Source: an uncultured Clostridia bacterium | Lineage (GTDB): Bacteria > Bacillota > Clostridia > Lachnospirales > Anaerotignaceae | DNA length: 26,291 nucleotides | NCBI GenBank assembly: GCA_910587195.1 | Contig: CAJUKL010000034.1 | Span: forward strand, 1-26,291 | Direction: 5' to 3' | Shown: piece by piece, positions 15,000-21,639 of the stretch | Layout of the letters: the number at the start of each line of letters is the position of its first letter | How positions within the stretch are numbered: position 1 is the stretch's first letter | Notes under the pieces: model-generated | What the model was told of the DNA's origin: nothing | The model's database searches: none | What the model saw: only the letters and a program-made list of their open reading frames with translations | Made by a program: the position numbers and the translations under genes

Positions 15000-16592
15000 T
15001 TATTGCTTTAACAGTGACTTGTATTCTTTTTTTATGGTATCAATATCTTCTTCTGCTGTCATAGGTAATGAAACAACTGATAATTCTTGCTGTTCTATGA
15101 TATTCAATTTGAAGTATATTTCTACCTTATCCATATATACCACTACTTTATTGATATATTCTTTTAAAATATTTTTGCAGATAGGTAAGTTTTTTGTCAT
15201 GATAAATTCTCTGGAATGTTCTATCAAATTTTGTATGGTATTTTCATCAATATTGATGTTTTTGATACTCTTTTCCAATTCTGCAATATGCTCCTTTTGC
15301 TGTGTTTTGCTTTCTTCAAGCTGTTTTAGCTTGTCCATTAATGTATCGGATGGTATGCCTGCTATTGCAATGGTTTCTATAATATTGGATAATCCTTTTT
15401 CTGTTCTTTCTAAAGCAGCTTTAAGCTGCTTTAATTCTTGCTGCTGTTGTTTTAATGTTGTTTTATGGTATTCTTTCATCAGTTTTACTATTTTTTTGCT
15501 TGCCTTTGGTGCAAATAATACTTTTTGTAAGGACTCTAACACAAAGTCTTCTACATACTCCCTACGAATTTCTTTATTACAACAACCCCTATGACTTTTT
15601 CTATTTCCACAGCGATAAGAAGCGTACGGGAGTTTATGGCGTCCACCCTTGCGAAAGTTCCCAAACATAGGCTGTCCACATTCTCCACAAAATATCATAC
15701 CAGATAAGATATACATATGCTTTGCTTTAAAACTACCTGCTCTTTTTTTGTTTTCTATCATTTTTTGCTGTACCTTTTCAAACGTCTGTTTATCAATAAT
15801 GGCTGGCATACCATTTTCAACTCTAATGACTTCTTCTTCTGGTTTTGCTTTGGGATTTCTTTTACCCATAGCGTCTTTTTCTTTTTTCTTATTGAATACA
15901 AACGTTCCATTATATTTTTCATTTTTTAGTATGCAGTTCAAACTGGATTGTGTAAATTGCTTCTGGTTCTTAGTGGTATAGCCGTTTCCATTCAAATATT
16001 TTAATATTTGCTGAAATCCGTTTCCTTCTATATACATTTGAAATATCATTTTAATGATAGCTGCTTCTTTTTCATTGATAATATATTTATGAGTTTCTTT
16101 GTCTACATCGTAACCAAGCGGTGGTTTGCCTCCACAATGCTTACATTGATATGCTGTTTCTTTTTGTCCTTTCATGACTTCTCTAGCTAGATTTTTAGAG
16201 TAGTATTCAGCCATACCCTCTAATACAGACTCCATCATAATACTTTCTGGAGAATCGTTAATATTTTCTGTAACAGATAACAATGTAACACCATTTTGCT
16301 TTAACTTTCTTTTTTGTGTGACAGAGTCATATCTATCTCTTGAAAATCTGTCTAACTTATGTACAATGACATATGCAAACTCTTTTTTGCTACTGTCTGC
16401 TATCATTTCTTGAAATGCTGGACGGTTTGCTGTGGTAGCTGATTTTGCAGAGTCTTTGTACTTTTTAACCACAGTATAACCATTATCCTTTGCATATTTA
16501 CTACAAGCTCTGATTTGTGCGTCTATGCTTTCTTCTCTTTGGTTTGTACTGGAATAACGAGCATAGATAACCGCTTTTTTCAATTCTTTCAT
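15000..16592 (-). CDS. Large serine recombinase (integrase) of element 1
   Basis: Site-specific integrase/excisionase of 530 residues. The N-terminal resolvase domain has YARYSSTNQ with nucleophile Ser14, and the LDRFSRDRYD arginine motif. A recombinase (PF07508-type) domain follows from about 160-280, then a zinc ribbon with FCGECG...YRCGNRKSHRGCC, then a long Gln/Lys/Glu coiled coil (about 380-460). I start it at 16592: AAAGGAGT is 9 nt upstream, and the same start is forced in the element 2 copy by an upstream stop. The 62-residue extension to 16778 is poor in coding character. The gene points toward its own attachment site 160 bp away. It differs from the element 2 copy at about 16 of 530 residues by eye. 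Confidence 0.93.
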   Translation of the reverse strand: MKELKKAVIYARYSSTNQREESIDAQIRACSKYAKDNGYTVVKKYKDSAKSATTANRPAFQEMIADSSKKEFAYVIVHKLDRFSRDRYDSVTQKRKLKQNGVTLLSVTENINDSPESIMMESVLEGMAEYYSKNLAREVMKGQKETAYQCKHCGGKPPLGYDVDKETHKYIINEKEAAIIKMIFQMYIEGNGFQQILKYLNGNGYTTKNQKQFTQSSLNCILKNEKYNGTFVFNKKKEKDAMGKRNPKAKPEEEVIRVENGMPAIIDKQTFEKVQQKMIENKKRAGSFKAKHMYILSGMIFCGECGQPMFGNFRKGGRHKLPYASYRCGNRKSHRGCCNKEIRREYVEDFVLESLQKVLFAPKASKKIVKLMKEYHKTTLKQQQQELKQLKAALERTEKGLSNIIETIAIAGIPSDTLMDKLKQLEESKTQQKEHIAELEKSIKNINIDENTIQNLIEHSREFIMTKNLPICKNILKEYINKVVVYMDKVEIYFKLNIIEQQELSVVSLPMTAEEDIDTIKKEYKSLLKQ

Positions 16593-16665
16593 ATATAAAA
16601 AACTCCTTTCCTCTATATTCATGTAAATAATATAGATTTCAAAGAATTTTGATTTCATTTTATAT

Positions 16666-16680
16666 AGTGTCGTTAGTGTC
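16666..16680 (-). repeat. Direct repeat GACACT x2 (9-bp period) upstream of recombinase 1
   Basis: On the - strand GACACTAACGACACT. The same 15 bp occur at 23388-23402 before recombinase 2. GACACT pairs with 11-bp period also occur at 16969-16985 (first copy GATACT) and 26050-26066. This suggests a protein-binding site; no function is shown. Confidence 0.5.
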
Positions 16681-16796
16681 ATCATTTTTGAAAAATTATT
16701 TTTCAGCATTTTCGACATTTTTTTAAACTTTTTATAATTTAATTTTATAATATTAAAAACCACATCTGTATTTTGCATATTACTAGCTAATATTAA

Positions 16797-16813
16797 ACAT
16801 ACATTGTGTATGT
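16797..16813. promoter_or_regulatory. Palindromic operator-like site, element 1
   Basis: ACATACA-TTG-TGTATGT, a perfect 7+7 inverted repeat followed by ATTATTATAATATC. The identical site and flank occur at 26113-26129 in element 2. It is a probable regulator-binding site next to a TATAAT-like word. Confidence 0.5.
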
Positions 16814-16874
16814 ATTATTATAATATCTATTTCATTTTTTATATAATATCTTTTCTATATTATAAAATTGATAT

Positions 16875-17005
16875 TAAAATAGGGACATCAAGGACATATA
16901 ATTAAAAAAACCTTTTTTATTGTCATTTTGTCCTTTTCTATTGCTAGAATAGTTTTTTACCATTTAATGATACTGTAATGACACTGCTGTTATTGTATAT
17001 TATTA
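16875..17005. repeat. Conserved non-coding module shared with element 2 (25953-26075)
   Basis: Contains GGACATCAAGGACAT (16883-16897, two GGACAT words 9 bp apart), the stretch CTTTTCTATTGCTAGAATAG, and GATACT/GACACT at 16969-16985. The same words in the same order are in element 2, although flanking modules are arranged differently. No ORF is conserved through it. It may be an origin or control region. Confidence 0.55.
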
Positions 17006-17047
17006 TATTATAGTGTATATTAGATAATATCTTAGAATCCTATATTT

Positions 17048-17080
17048 TCGACACAATGCCGAAAATGCCGACAGTGTCGA
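17048..17080. promoter_or_regulatory. Inverted repeat TCGACAC...GTGTCGA enclosing two ATGCCGA words
   Basis: A perfect 7-bp inverted repeat (17048-17054 with 17074-17080) encloses AATGCCGA and AATGCCGA as direct repeats. It is GC-richer than its surroundings and absent from the visible part of element 2. Candidate binding site or origin element. Confidence 0.4.
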
Positions 17081-17100
17081 CAACTCATTTCATTTTTTTA

Positions 17101-17252
17101 TTATTCAGAATATTTCCTGCCGTCATCGTACAGGTAACGGTTCATAGAAATTTCACTGTTCTGTAGCTGAGATTGTCCAAGAGCCTGCCTGTTTTACCCT
17201 CTGTAATCCCTTGTATCAGCCCAGCCCAAATGCTGTGCCTATTGTCGTGTAT
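17101..17252 (-). pseudogene. 3' remnant of a gene also at the end of element 2, with a coupled 14-codon ORF
   Basis: The - strand frame 17252-17142 reads about 36 residues ending GITEGKTGRLL...SYRTVKFL then TGA, with no start codon and an in-frame TAA upstream at 17253-17255. The same C-terminus is at 26200-26291, where the frame runs out of the window. Its TGA overlaps an ATG (ATGA) that opens a 14-residue ORF (MNRYLYDDGRKYSE, 17101-17145), also conserved with 4 changes in element 2. I do not recognise the parent protein. Conservation of protein frame in both copies supports real ancestry, and the 5' part has been lost here. Confidence 0.5.
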
Positions 17253-17285
17253 TTACAAAGGAAAAAAATTTCTGTTGAACTCAAA

Positions 17286-17331
17286 AAAAGAGGTCAACAG
17301 CAAATGTCTTTTGAGGACATTTGCTATTGAC
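17286..17331 (-). terminator. Terminator of the three-gene cluster
   Basis: Long stem GTCAA(C)AGCAAATGTC with GACATTTGCT(A)TTGAC, one mismatch, 7-nt loop; on - it is followed by CTCTTTTTTTG. It lies 10 nt after the stop of the 162-residue gene. Confidence 0.8.
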
Positions 17332-17340
17332 TTTGCTATG

Positions 17341-17829
17341 TTACTTTTTCGCTTCTACTACTTTCTTTTCTTCAATAACATTCTTTTTCTCTGCTTTTTC
17401 TGTCTTTAATTCAGTAGCTACTATTTGACTGTCTGCTATGATAATATTTTCAGCATTATTTCTAAAGAACAATCCTGTTTTCAATAATGAATTTTTGCCA
17501 AGCGATACCTTTCTGCTGTCTTCATATCCAAGACAACGGAACAGAAAGCCCCAAAATGCTCCAAGAAACTTCTTGTCATAGTCTGATAGCGTTTTAGAAA
17601 TTTCCTTTTTATAACATAAGAATGTTTTTACTGGTGGTACTTCTAAGTAATCATTTGCAAATATCATTTTATTCATAACATCAGTATTGTTTATGAACTC
17701 TATACAAGCAACATACAATGGTAGCTTTTCTAACTGATATTTAGCAAATGGCTTGTACTCTATTGCAAAATCTCGTTCTATTGTTTCAATAATTCCTTTT
17801 GTTGTAAATGTGTAAGTTTTCTTTTTCAT
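17341..17829 (-). CDS. Hypothetical protein, last gene of element 1 cluster
   Basis: A 162-residue, probably cytosolic protein with no membrane segment. Residues 1-130 look globular (DFAIEYKPFAKYQLEKLPLYVACIEF is followed by a hydrophobic FLGAFWGFLFRCLGYED stretch). The last 30 residues are an unstructured Lys/Glu tail (KTEKAEKKN...KKVVEAKK). I recognise no family. The SD (GGAGAGAGG) is good. It is 15 nt downstream of the DUF960-like gene and shares its operon and terminator. Confidence 0.65.
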   Translation of the reverse strand: MKKKTYTFTTKGIIETIERDFAIEYKPFAKYQLEKLPLYVACIEFINNTDVMNKMIFANDYLEVPPVKTFLCYKKEISKTLSDYDKKFLGAFWGFLFRCLGYEDSRKVSLGKNSLLKTGLFFRNNAENIIIADSQIVATELKTEKAEKKNVIEEKKVVEAKK

Positions 17830-17844
17830 AATAAACCTCTCTCC

Positions 17845-18150
17845 TTAATATTCTTTAGCTAGTAACATTGTTTCAACCAATTTTGTAGGATACTCTGTTT
17901 CTATTATGTAAACTTTTTCTGTAACAGCATTATCCACAACATAGTAATAGTACATTTGATAAAATGGTTGTTCTGCTGTATGTTCTATCAACTGCAAATC
18001 TTTTTGTATTACTTCTAAACGATATACTTGCAGATAATCTATTTTTTTGTATTGTTCTTTCAGTTTACTCTGCATATCCCAAAGTAATAGCTGTATATTA
18101 ATAGGTATTTTTCGTTGTATCCCTCTTGTAATCAGTCGTTCTAAATCCAT
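17845..18150 (-). CDS. DUF960-like protein
   Basis: The 101-residue product has the pattern of the DUF960 family: an N-terminal R-x-x-TRGIQ, then IQLLLWDM, then DYLQVYRLEV, and a QPFYQMYYYY strand near the C-terminus. DUF960 proteins are small, of unknown function, and frequent on Bacillota mobile elements. A strong SD (AAAGGAGGT) overlaps the end of the upstream gene (13-nt gap), so the three genes 18553-17341 form one operon. The family call is from memory of the pattern. Confidence 0.65.
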   Translation of the reverse strand: MDLERLITRGIQRKIPINIQLLLWDMQSKLKEQYKKIDYLQVYRLEVIQKDLQLIEHTAEQPFYQMYYYYVVDNAVTEKVYIIETEYPTKLVETMLLAKEY

Positions 18151-18163
18151 TTTGCTACCTCCT

Positions 18164-18553
18164 TTAAATTTCTGATAAAAACCATTGTTCTATTTCTTTC
18201 GGATAAACTCCCTTTGGTGCAATTAATGTAATAGCATATTCATTATTACATACTACAATCCCTTCATAATATTCCTTGTTATCATATGTTTTGACTTCTA
18301 CATATTCTGGAAATAATGAAGTAATTGCTCTGTTTTTAAACCCTATTTCTGTTAAGTCAAAGAGATTGTCATTGCTTTCAAATAGCACAATATTTCCATA
18401 TGCTTCCATATCAAAGTCATAGATTGCTATGCTTGTGTTAATACTTTTCAGTAGATGTAAAAACTGTTCCTTTAGATGTTTTGCAAGTTCCTCACCAATC
18501 ACACCTCCTTTTTTCAGATTTTCAATTTCCTGCATGTTACAAATTTTCCTCAT
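18164..18553 (-). CDS. Hypothetical protein, first gene of element 1 cluster
   Basis: A 129-residue acidic protein. A helical N-terminus (MQEIENLKKGGVIGEELAKHL) is followed by an alternating beta-rich part (SIAIYDFDMEAYGNIVLFES; VEVKTYDNKEYYEGIVVC) and an aromatic C-terminus (EIEQWFLSEI). No family is recognised. The SD AAAGGAGT supports the start; M7 is a possible later start. A 15-bp palindrome lies 29 nt upstream. It leads the operon with the DUF960-like and 162-residue genes. Confidence 0.65.
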   Translation of the reverse strand: MRKICNMQEIENLKKGGVIGEELAKHLKEQFLHLLKSINTSIAIYDFDMEAYGNIVLFESNDNLFDLTEIGFKNRAITSLFPEYVEVKTYDNKEYYEGIVVCNNEYAITLIAPKGVYPKEIEQWFLSEI

Positions 18554-18581
18554 AATTTTGTACTCCTTTCTAATATGAATT

Positions 18582-18596
18582 ATCTATACTATAGAT
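18582..18596. promoter_or_regulatory. Perfect palindrome upstream of the three-gene cluster
   Basis: ATCTATACTATAGAT, odd-length perfect palindrome 29 nt upstream of the first gene. On - it carries TATAGT, a possible -10. Likely an operator over the promoter. Confidence 0.45.
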
Positions 18597-18651
18597 TTTT
18601 ATTATGATATATCTTTCAAACTTCTTTTGTTTCAATTTTGAGCATAAAAAT

Positions 18652-18680
18652 AGCCTATAGAACAATTTGTCCTATAGGCT
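18652..18680 (-). terminator. Terminator of the XRE/membrane-protein operon
   Basis: Stem AGCCTATAG / CTATAGGCT with an 11-nt loop, followed on - by ATTTTTATG. It lies 21 nt after the stop of the 274-residue gene. Confidence 0.7.
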
Positions 18681-18701
18681 TTCACTGTTATTTACTAAAA
18701 A

Positions 18702-19526
18702 TTAGTGTTCTTCCAATTCATATGCAAAATCATCTGTTACCATACCAACATATGTTTCATCAATAGCATATACCTTTAAAGATTGATTTCCTACATAAAA
18801 TATTCTTGTACGGTTACCATTTCCCCATACAACATTACCAATGTAACAAGTTTCTCCATTTATTGTTGTATCTCGTATATCTCCACCTAATTCAGATTCC
18901 ATATATAAACCACAGCCATCTACCCAGTCCATAGTGAACATAGCATTGACTTCTTCTCTTGTGTAAATATGAGGGCTTGTCTGTTGTGTTGTATTTTCTT
19001 CTTGTTGTACTACAGTATTATTTGTATTATTTTCTTGTTTTGTTACTGATATTATTTCTCCATTATATTTATTAATCACATATTCTGCTGCTTGCATATT
19101 ATAAAGAGGTTCTCCTGTTTCTTCATCAAAATACATTTCCCAAAAACAGCCTATTGTATAACTTTTATCATCTTCACTCATTACAACAATATGACCATCT
19201 GCTTGATAATCTAATTCCACAATTCTAATTGCTTCTTGCTCTGTAATTGTAGTTATTTGTTGTTCTTCTTGCATAATTTGTTCTGTAATATCTGATTTCT
19301 GTTTTAAATCTTGTTGTTCTTGACTTTCCTCAACATCTTCAGAGACTTCTTCTTGTTCTTCTGATTTTTGTTCTTGTTTTTCTTTTCTTGCAGAGGAAAC
19401 TATTGGTTGTACAGAAACTTGCTTTGGAATAGGCGGATAAATTCTACCTATGCTATAGCCTAATACAAGTGTATCTAATACAATGAAGAATACACAAAAC
19501 ATAATTAAAAATAGATTATCTTTCAT
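18702..19526 (-). CDS. Membrane-anchored extracytoplasmic protein, coupled to XRE regulator
   Basis: A 274-residue product: one N-terminal TM segment (about 5-25), a Gln/Glu-rich linker (45-100), then an outer region with two parts. The first (about 98-165, QEAIRIVELDYQADG...WEMYFDEETGEPLYN...YVINKYNGEIISV) resembles a PepSY-like layout. The second (185-274) has two Cys (DGCGLY, GETCYIG) that could form a disulfide. No lipobox is present. Its ATG overlaps the TGA of the XRE gene (ATGA), so the two are translated together. A secreted sensor or host-surface function is possible, but the family is unknown. Confidence 0.65.
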   Translation of the reverse strand: MKDNLFLIMFCVFFIVLDTLVLGYSIGRIYPPIPKQVSVQPIVSSARKEKQEQKSEEQEEVSEDVEESQEQQDLKQKSDITEQIMQEEQQITTITEQEAIRIVELDYQADGHIVVMSEDDKSYTIGCFWEMYFDEETGEPLYNMQAAEYVINKYNGEIISVTKQENNTNNTVVQQEENTTQQTSPHIYTREEVNAMFTMDWVDGCGLYMESELGGDIRDTTINGETCYIGNVVWGNGNRTRIFYVGNQSLKVYAIDETYVGMVTDDFAYELEEH

Positions 19527-19864
19527 ATTTTATCCCTTTTCACAATATGCTTTAATGTAGTTAAAAGTACTTTAAAAGCATTTGCTAATTCTTCTTTCTC
19601 ATCTAATTCTAAGCCTTTTGTTGCTGCTTCCCAAAATCGCTGTAATTCATTTTCTGTACTTATATTACAAATGAAAATTTCAATGGGTATATCCGTCACT
19701 TTTGCTATCTTCTCTAATGTTGGTAGTGCAATGTTTCTTTGTCCTCTTTCTACTTGTCCTAAATAAGAAGGAGTAATACCAATTTCTTCTGCAAATTCTT
19801 CTTGTGATAAATTTTTATTGATTCTAATTTCTTTTATCTTTTTTCCAATCTCTTTATAATTCAT
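19523..19864 (-). CDS. XRE family transcriptional regulator
   Basis: A 113-residue Cro/C1-type regulator. The helix-turn-helix domain (about 4-60) shows IGKKIKEIRINKNLSQEEFAEEIGI, PSYLGQVERGQRN and PTLEKIAKV. A C-terminal helical region (70-108) probably serves dimerisation. The SD is GGGAG. It overlaps the membrane-anchored protein gene by 4 nt and faces the five-helix membrane-protein gene across a divergent promoter region with a 44-bp dyad, the likely operator. It is the only recognised regulator of element 1. Confidence 0.9.
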   Translation of the reverse strand: MNYKEIGKKIKEIRINKNLSQEEFAEEIGITPSYLGQVERGQRNIALPTLEKIAKVTDIPIEIFICNISTENELQRFWEAATKGLELDEKEELANAFKVLLTTLKHIVKRDKI

Positions 19865-19887
19865 TTAAAACACTCCCATCATAAAAT

Positions 19888-19983
19888 ATTGTAATATGTA
19901 AATATAAAAATGAGAATAGGCTGTAAGTAATGAAAAGTAGTTACTCTCAGCCTATTCACCTTTATTACAAAAAATGATATAAT
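19888..19983. promoter_or_regulatory. Divergent promoters with central 44-bp dyad
   Basis: Left (-) promoter: TTCTCA (19911-19916), 17-bp spacer, TACAAT (19888-19893). Right (+) promoter: TTCACC (19955-19960), 17-bp spacer, TATAAT (19978-19983). Between them lies a symmetric inverted repeat, GAATAGGCTG (19914-19923) with CAGCCTATTC (19948-19957), plus inner arms AGTAA (19926-19930) and TTACT (19941-19945) on the same centre. The outer arms overlap both -35 boxes by 3 bp. Confidence 0.65.
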
Positions 19984-20032
19984 TTTAATTAAATTGACAA
20001 TAAAATACCTAAAAGAAATGGAGAGATAAAGC

Positions 20033-20491
20033 ATGGATATATTTTATAATATTTCATTGTCAAATATCATTGCTATTATTGTTGCTTTAGTTATTATAAT
20101 AATTGGCTTAATTGTTTATAATAGAAAAATACAGTATTTACCATTTTATATGAAAACAATGCTCTTTTTTATTGTTATCATATTATTAGCATATCTATTT
20201 AATGTTGTTAGCATTTATGGTATGCTTGTTTGTAAAATTGCTATAGCATGCCTTATTATCAATATCATATACTATTTTTATATTTGCATTACTAAAACAA
20301 CAAAACTAGGATTTTTAGCAACAATATGTTTTGTTGCAATGTTTGCAGCAATGGTATTTCATATATTAGCATTAACCTATTTTAGAAATCTATCTGTTGC
20401 AGTACTTTTAATTAGTATAGGAGTTAAAGTATCTACTTTAATTTTTAAAAAACATCATTATGATTCAGACGATAATATCAATGATAAATAA
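20033..20491 (+). CDS. Five-helix membrane protein of unknown function
   Basis: A 152-residue, very hydrophobic protein with five predicted TM helices (about 9-29, 41-63, 67-86, 92-114, 119-137) and a short charged C-terminal tail (HHYDSDDNINDK). I recognise no family. The SD GGAGAG lies 7-8 nt from the ATG. It is transcribed divergently from the XRE regulator, with a shared dyad operator, and ends at a good terminator, so it is its own unit. Possible immunity, holin-like or sensor partner; no evidence decides. Confidence 0.65.
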   Translation: MDIFYNISLSNIIAIIVALVIIIIGLIVYNRKIQYLPFYMKTMLFFIVIILLAYLFNVVSIYGMLVCKIAIACLIINIIYYFYICITKTTKLGFLATICFVAMFAAMVFHILALTYFRNLSVAVLLISIGVKVSTLIFKKHHYDSDDNINDK

Positions 20492-20528
20492 TACTTACTA
20501 CTACAAAAAAATAATATATATTTCATTT

Positions 20529-20567
20529 TGCCATTATTGCAGCCATTGTAATTATGGCATTTTTTTT
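20529..20567 (+). terminator. Terminator after the five-helix membrane-protein gene
   Basis: Outer stem TGCCAT / ATGGCA with further inner pairing, followed by eight T. Confidence 0.75.
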
Positions 20568-20593
20568 ATATAATAATAGCAAGAGGTGGAACG

Positions 20594-21487
20594 ATGAATA
20601 CGAATAAGAAATATAAGGACTCTATTTTTACAAGATATTTTTCAGATGAGCAAAAACTAAGATTGCTTTATAATGCTTTAGAAAATACTAATTATGGGGA
20701 AGAAACCAAAGTGAATATCATTACATTAGAAGATGTACTGTTTATGAATCAGAAGAACGATATTTGCTTTACCATAGATAATAAATTTATTATACTTATA
20801 GAACATCAAAGTACCATCAATAATAATATGCCTTTAAGGTGTTTACTCTATATTGCTAGAGAGTATGAAAAACTCATTGACAAAAATATCGTTTATAGAA
20901 GTACATTACAGAAAATACCTACACCACATTGTTATGTATTATATAATGGTGTTAGAAATTATCCTAAAGAAAAAATATTGAAACTTTCAGACGCTTTTTT
21001 AGTACAGCAAAATCCTCCAGAATTAGAATTGACCATCAAAGTTATCAATATTAACTATAAGGAAAATCATAGTATTGTGCAGCAATGCCAATATTTAAAA
21101 GAGTATAGTTATTTTATATCTGTGGTAAGAGCTTATTTGAAAAAAGGCTATGAATTAAACGATGCTATTGTGAATGCAGTTAAAACTTGTGTGAATGAAA
21201 ATGTTATGAAAGAGTTTTTAGAAAAAAATGCAAGTGAGGTGTTAAATATGTTATTTACTGAATTTGATATGGATACTGCTATTGAAACTTGGAAAGATGA
21301 GGGTAGAAAAGAAGGCATTGCAAAAGGTAGAAAAGAAGGTATTGCAAAAGGTAAAGAAGAAGGTAGAAAAGAAGGTCTTTTAAAAGGTAAGATTGAAATT
21401 GCTAAAAACTTGCTTGATGTATTAGATATTGAAACCATATCTAAAAAAACTGGTTTATCTATCGAGGAAATCAAGAAACTGATGTAA
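20594..21487 (+). CDS. Rpn family recombination-promoting nuclease (PD-(D/E)XK, transposase_31-like)
   Basis: A 297-residue Rpn-type protein. The N-terminal nuclease fold has D56 (NDICF), then E70-x-Q72 (LIEHQST), the PD-(D/E)XK active-site pattern of this family, followed by MPLRCLLYIAREYEKL, KIPTPHCYVLYNG and LKLSDAF, which I recognise from Lachnospiraceae Rpn proteins. A Gly/Lys/Glu repeat tract (EGRKEGIAKGRKEGIAKGK..., about 236-262) precedes a C-terminal helix-turn-helix-like end (IETISKKTGLSIEEIKKL). Rpn proteins cut DNA, stimulate RecA-independent recombination and have been linked to phage defence. SD AGAGGTGG, start at 20594. It is cargo placed beside the right end of element 1. Confidence 0.9.
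   Translation: MNTNKKYKDSIFTRYFSDEQKLRLLYNALENTNYGEETKVNIITLEDVLFMNQKNDICFTIDNKFIILIEHQSTINNNMPLRCLLYIAREYEKLIDKNIVYRSTLQKIPTPHCYVLYNGVRNYPKEKILKLSDAFLVQQNPPELELTIKVININYKENHSIVQQCQYLKEYSYFISVVRAYLKKGYELNDAIVNAVKTCVNENVMKEFLEKNASEVLNMLFTEFDMDTAIETWKDEGRKEGIAKGRKEGIAKGKEEGRKEGLLKGKIEIAKNLLDVLDIETISKKTGLSIEEIKKLM
21248..21487 (+). CDS. Possible internal start giving a 79-residue C-terminal Rpn product (RpnS-like)
   Basis: Inside the Rpn gene and in frame, GAGG (21236-21239) lies 8 nt before an ATG at 21248 (residue 219, MLFTEFDMDT). The product would hold the Gly/Lys/Glu repeats and C-terminal domain without the nuclease. In E. coli, some rpn genes make a short C-terminal form from an internal start that restrains the nuclease. 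The same use here is inferred. Confidence 0.4.
   Translation: MLFTEFDMDTAIETWKDEGRKEGIAKGRKEGIAKGKEEGRKEGLLKGKIEIAKNLLDVLDIETISKKTGLSIEEIKKLM
21302..21390 (+). repeat. In-gene direct repeats, 24-bp and 12-bp units, in the Rpn gene
   Basis: GGTAGAAAAGAAGG followed by (C/T)ATTGCAAAA occurs twice in tandem (21302-21349), then GGTAAAGAAGAA and GGTAGAAAAGAAGG again. All units keep frame (12 or 24 bp), so copy-number change would lengthen or shorten the linker without a frameshift. Confidence 0.7.
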
Positions 21488-21530
21488 CCATTAAAAAAAA
21501 GAAATATTTCTTTTACTAATTGCTTTAGGG

Positions 21531-21578
21531 CGAGGATGTCTCCACATCGTGGTTCATCTCCATCGGTTCATATCCTCG
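21531..21578. other. Element 1 / element 2 junction, attP-like inverted repeat
   Basis: CGAGGAT (21531-21537) and ATCCTCG (21572-21578) bound a 48-bp imperfect inverted repeat holding the core TCATCTCCATCGGTT (21554-21568). The right half equals the sequence beside ssrA; the left half is the element 1 right end and has no tmRNA sequence beyond the core. The site therefore joins two P-type halves, with the length and symmetry expected of a serine-recombinase attP. Confidence 0.7.
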
Positions 21579-21639
21579 ACAACGCTGTAAACCCTTGATT
21601 TTATAAGGTTTTAACGTTGCAACGGCAAGGAAAAACAAC

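Larger units (their letters stand above)
14841..21561. mobile_element. Integrative element 1, about 6.7 kb, inserted in ssrA
   Basis: Bounded by the 15-bp core at 14832 and 21554 (6722 bp apart). Left to right it carries a terminator, a large serine recombinase (-), non-coding modules with short repeats, a truncated gene remnant, three small unknown genes including a DUF960-like one (-), a membrane-anchored protein and XRE regulator (-), a five-helix membrane protein (+) and an Rpn nuclease (+). No replication, relaxase, conjugation or virion genes are recognised, so it is a small genomic island that may depend on other elements. Ends are set by the repeated core and by homology with element 2. 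Confidence 0.75.

Noticed and set aside
15019..15594. 191-residue + strand ORF, and its twin at 21756-22316
   Set aside because: Antisense to the recombinase genes, Cys/Ser/Phe-rich, no SD; an effect of the codon use of the real - strand gene.
16593..16778. 62-residue N-terminal extension of recombinase 1
   Set aside because: The element 2 copy starts at MKELKK after an in-frame stop; the SD fits 16592; the extension is low-complexity Lys/Met/Phe translation of AT-rich control DNA.
17173..17409. 78-residue + strand ORF
   Set aside because: The conserved frame in both elements is on the - strand; this frame crosses the terminator hairpin.
21148..21474. 108-residue - strand ORF antisense to the Rpn gene
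   Set aside because: Ser/Pro/Phe repeats mirror the Gly/Lys/Glu repeat tract on the coding strand; no SD.
21497..21514. AAAAGAAATATTTCTTTT palindrome after the Rpn gene as terminator
   Set aside because: Pure A/T stem with one G-C pair per arm; too weak to call, although it may help end transcription.
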